A stretch of DNA of 5,619 nt from Thermoplasmatota archaeon (GTDB taxonomy: Archaea > Thermoplasmatota > Thermoplasmata > Thermoplasmatales > Thermoplasmataceae). Position 1 is the stretch's first letter; the number at the start of each line of letters is the position of its first letter. The position numbers and the translations under genes were made by a program. The stretch spans positions 1-5,619 of the forward strand of contig JAMCUV010000075.1 in assembly GCA_023379345.1 (NCBI GenBank). The letters are read 5' to 3'. This document shows, in pieces, positions 5,547 to 5,619 of this stretch. The notes beneath the pieces are model-generated. The model saw only the letters and a program-made list of their open reading frames with translations. It had not been told where the DNA came from and made no database searches.

Positions 5547-5619
5547 TTCAAATCACCCAATATTAATCTCATCATTACACCCATTGAGCTCAGTTCATCC
5601 CTCATCAGCTTGAAGGCAT
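5543..5619 (-). CDS. rpoB: 3' end of RNA polymerase subunit B (Rpo2), partial
   Basis: The frame enters from the right edge and ends at TGA 5545-5543. The 24 visible residues are AFKLMRDELSSMGVMMRL followed by ILGDLK. They match the extreme C-terminus of archaeal subunit B, where a YAFKLL-x2-EL-x-S-(L/M)-G segment is followed by a short hydrophobic strand that packs against A'. Position directly upstream of rpoA1 with an ATGA overlap agrees with the standard archaeal order. Whether subunit B is one piece or split into B' and B'' cannot be seen here. Confidence 0.9.
   Translation of the reverse strand, partial: AFKLMRDELSSMGVMMRLILGDLK
5552..5557 (-). promoter_or_regulatory. Shine-Dalgarno sequence of rpoA1
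   Basis: GGTGAT on the minus strand, within the last rpoB codons and five nucleotides from the rpoA1 ATG. It is complementary to the conserved 16S rRNA 3' end (AUCACC). It supports the ATG at 5546 and coupled translation with rpoB. Confidence 0.6.

Noticed and set aside
1..5619. tRNA, rRNA, CRISPR array, insertion sequence or attachment site.
   Set aside because: No cloverleaf, spaced direct repeats, transposase or terminal repeats were seen by eye; the window is almost filled by conserved genes.

Overview
The window carries the 3' part of an archaeal RNA polymerase operon on the minus strand, and the sequence points to an archaeon of the Thermoplasmata, most likely a relative of the Thermoplasmatales. 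The evidence is a largest RNA polymerase subunit split into A' and A'', archaeal-type motifs in both halves, a stand-alone two-KH NusA-like protein placed after A'', AT-rich TATA-like elements close to start codons, and moderate GC content. The lineage within the Archaea is an inference from gene order and protein style, not from a database match.

Layout, read from high to low coordinates on the minus strand: the last 24 codons of rpoB (5543-5619), rpoA1 (A', 2883-5546), rpoA2 (A'', 1354-2886), a 72-bp spacer with a hairpin and TATA-like sequence, then a NusA-like KH protein (853-1281). rpoB/rpoA1 and rpoA1/rpoA2 each overlap by ATGA, and each downstream start has a good Shine-Dalgarno sequence, which suggests coupled translation of the three large subunits. 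The commonly seen archaeal order continues with rpl30e and the rps12-rps7-EF genes. Here L30e is missing between A'' and NusA, and the minus-strand module ends after NusA.

On the plus strand a hemerythrin-like (HHE) metal-binding protein (about 216-716) runs towards the polymerase operon and meets it tail to tail across a 136-bp spacer (717-852) containing inverted repeats. At the left edge, a minus-strand gene begins at 83 and leaves the window; its 27 visible residues weakly resemble the start of archaeal initiation factor aIF1A. It is divergent from the hemerythrin-like gene, and the spacer between them (84-215) is rich in TATA-like elements and inverted repeats.

The genes supply the catalytic core of transcription (B, A', A'') plus an RNA-binding protein that may act with it. 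The hemerythrin-like protein is probably unrelated in function and may sense or handle O2, NO or iron. This is mostly a housekeeping region and I see no clear undescribed system. The points most worth checking are the roughly 120-residue N-terminal extension of A'', the loss of the KH1 GxxG in the NusA-like protein, a Thr-to-Ile change in the bridge helix, and hairpins that start on the last base of the rpoA2 and nusA-like stop codons.
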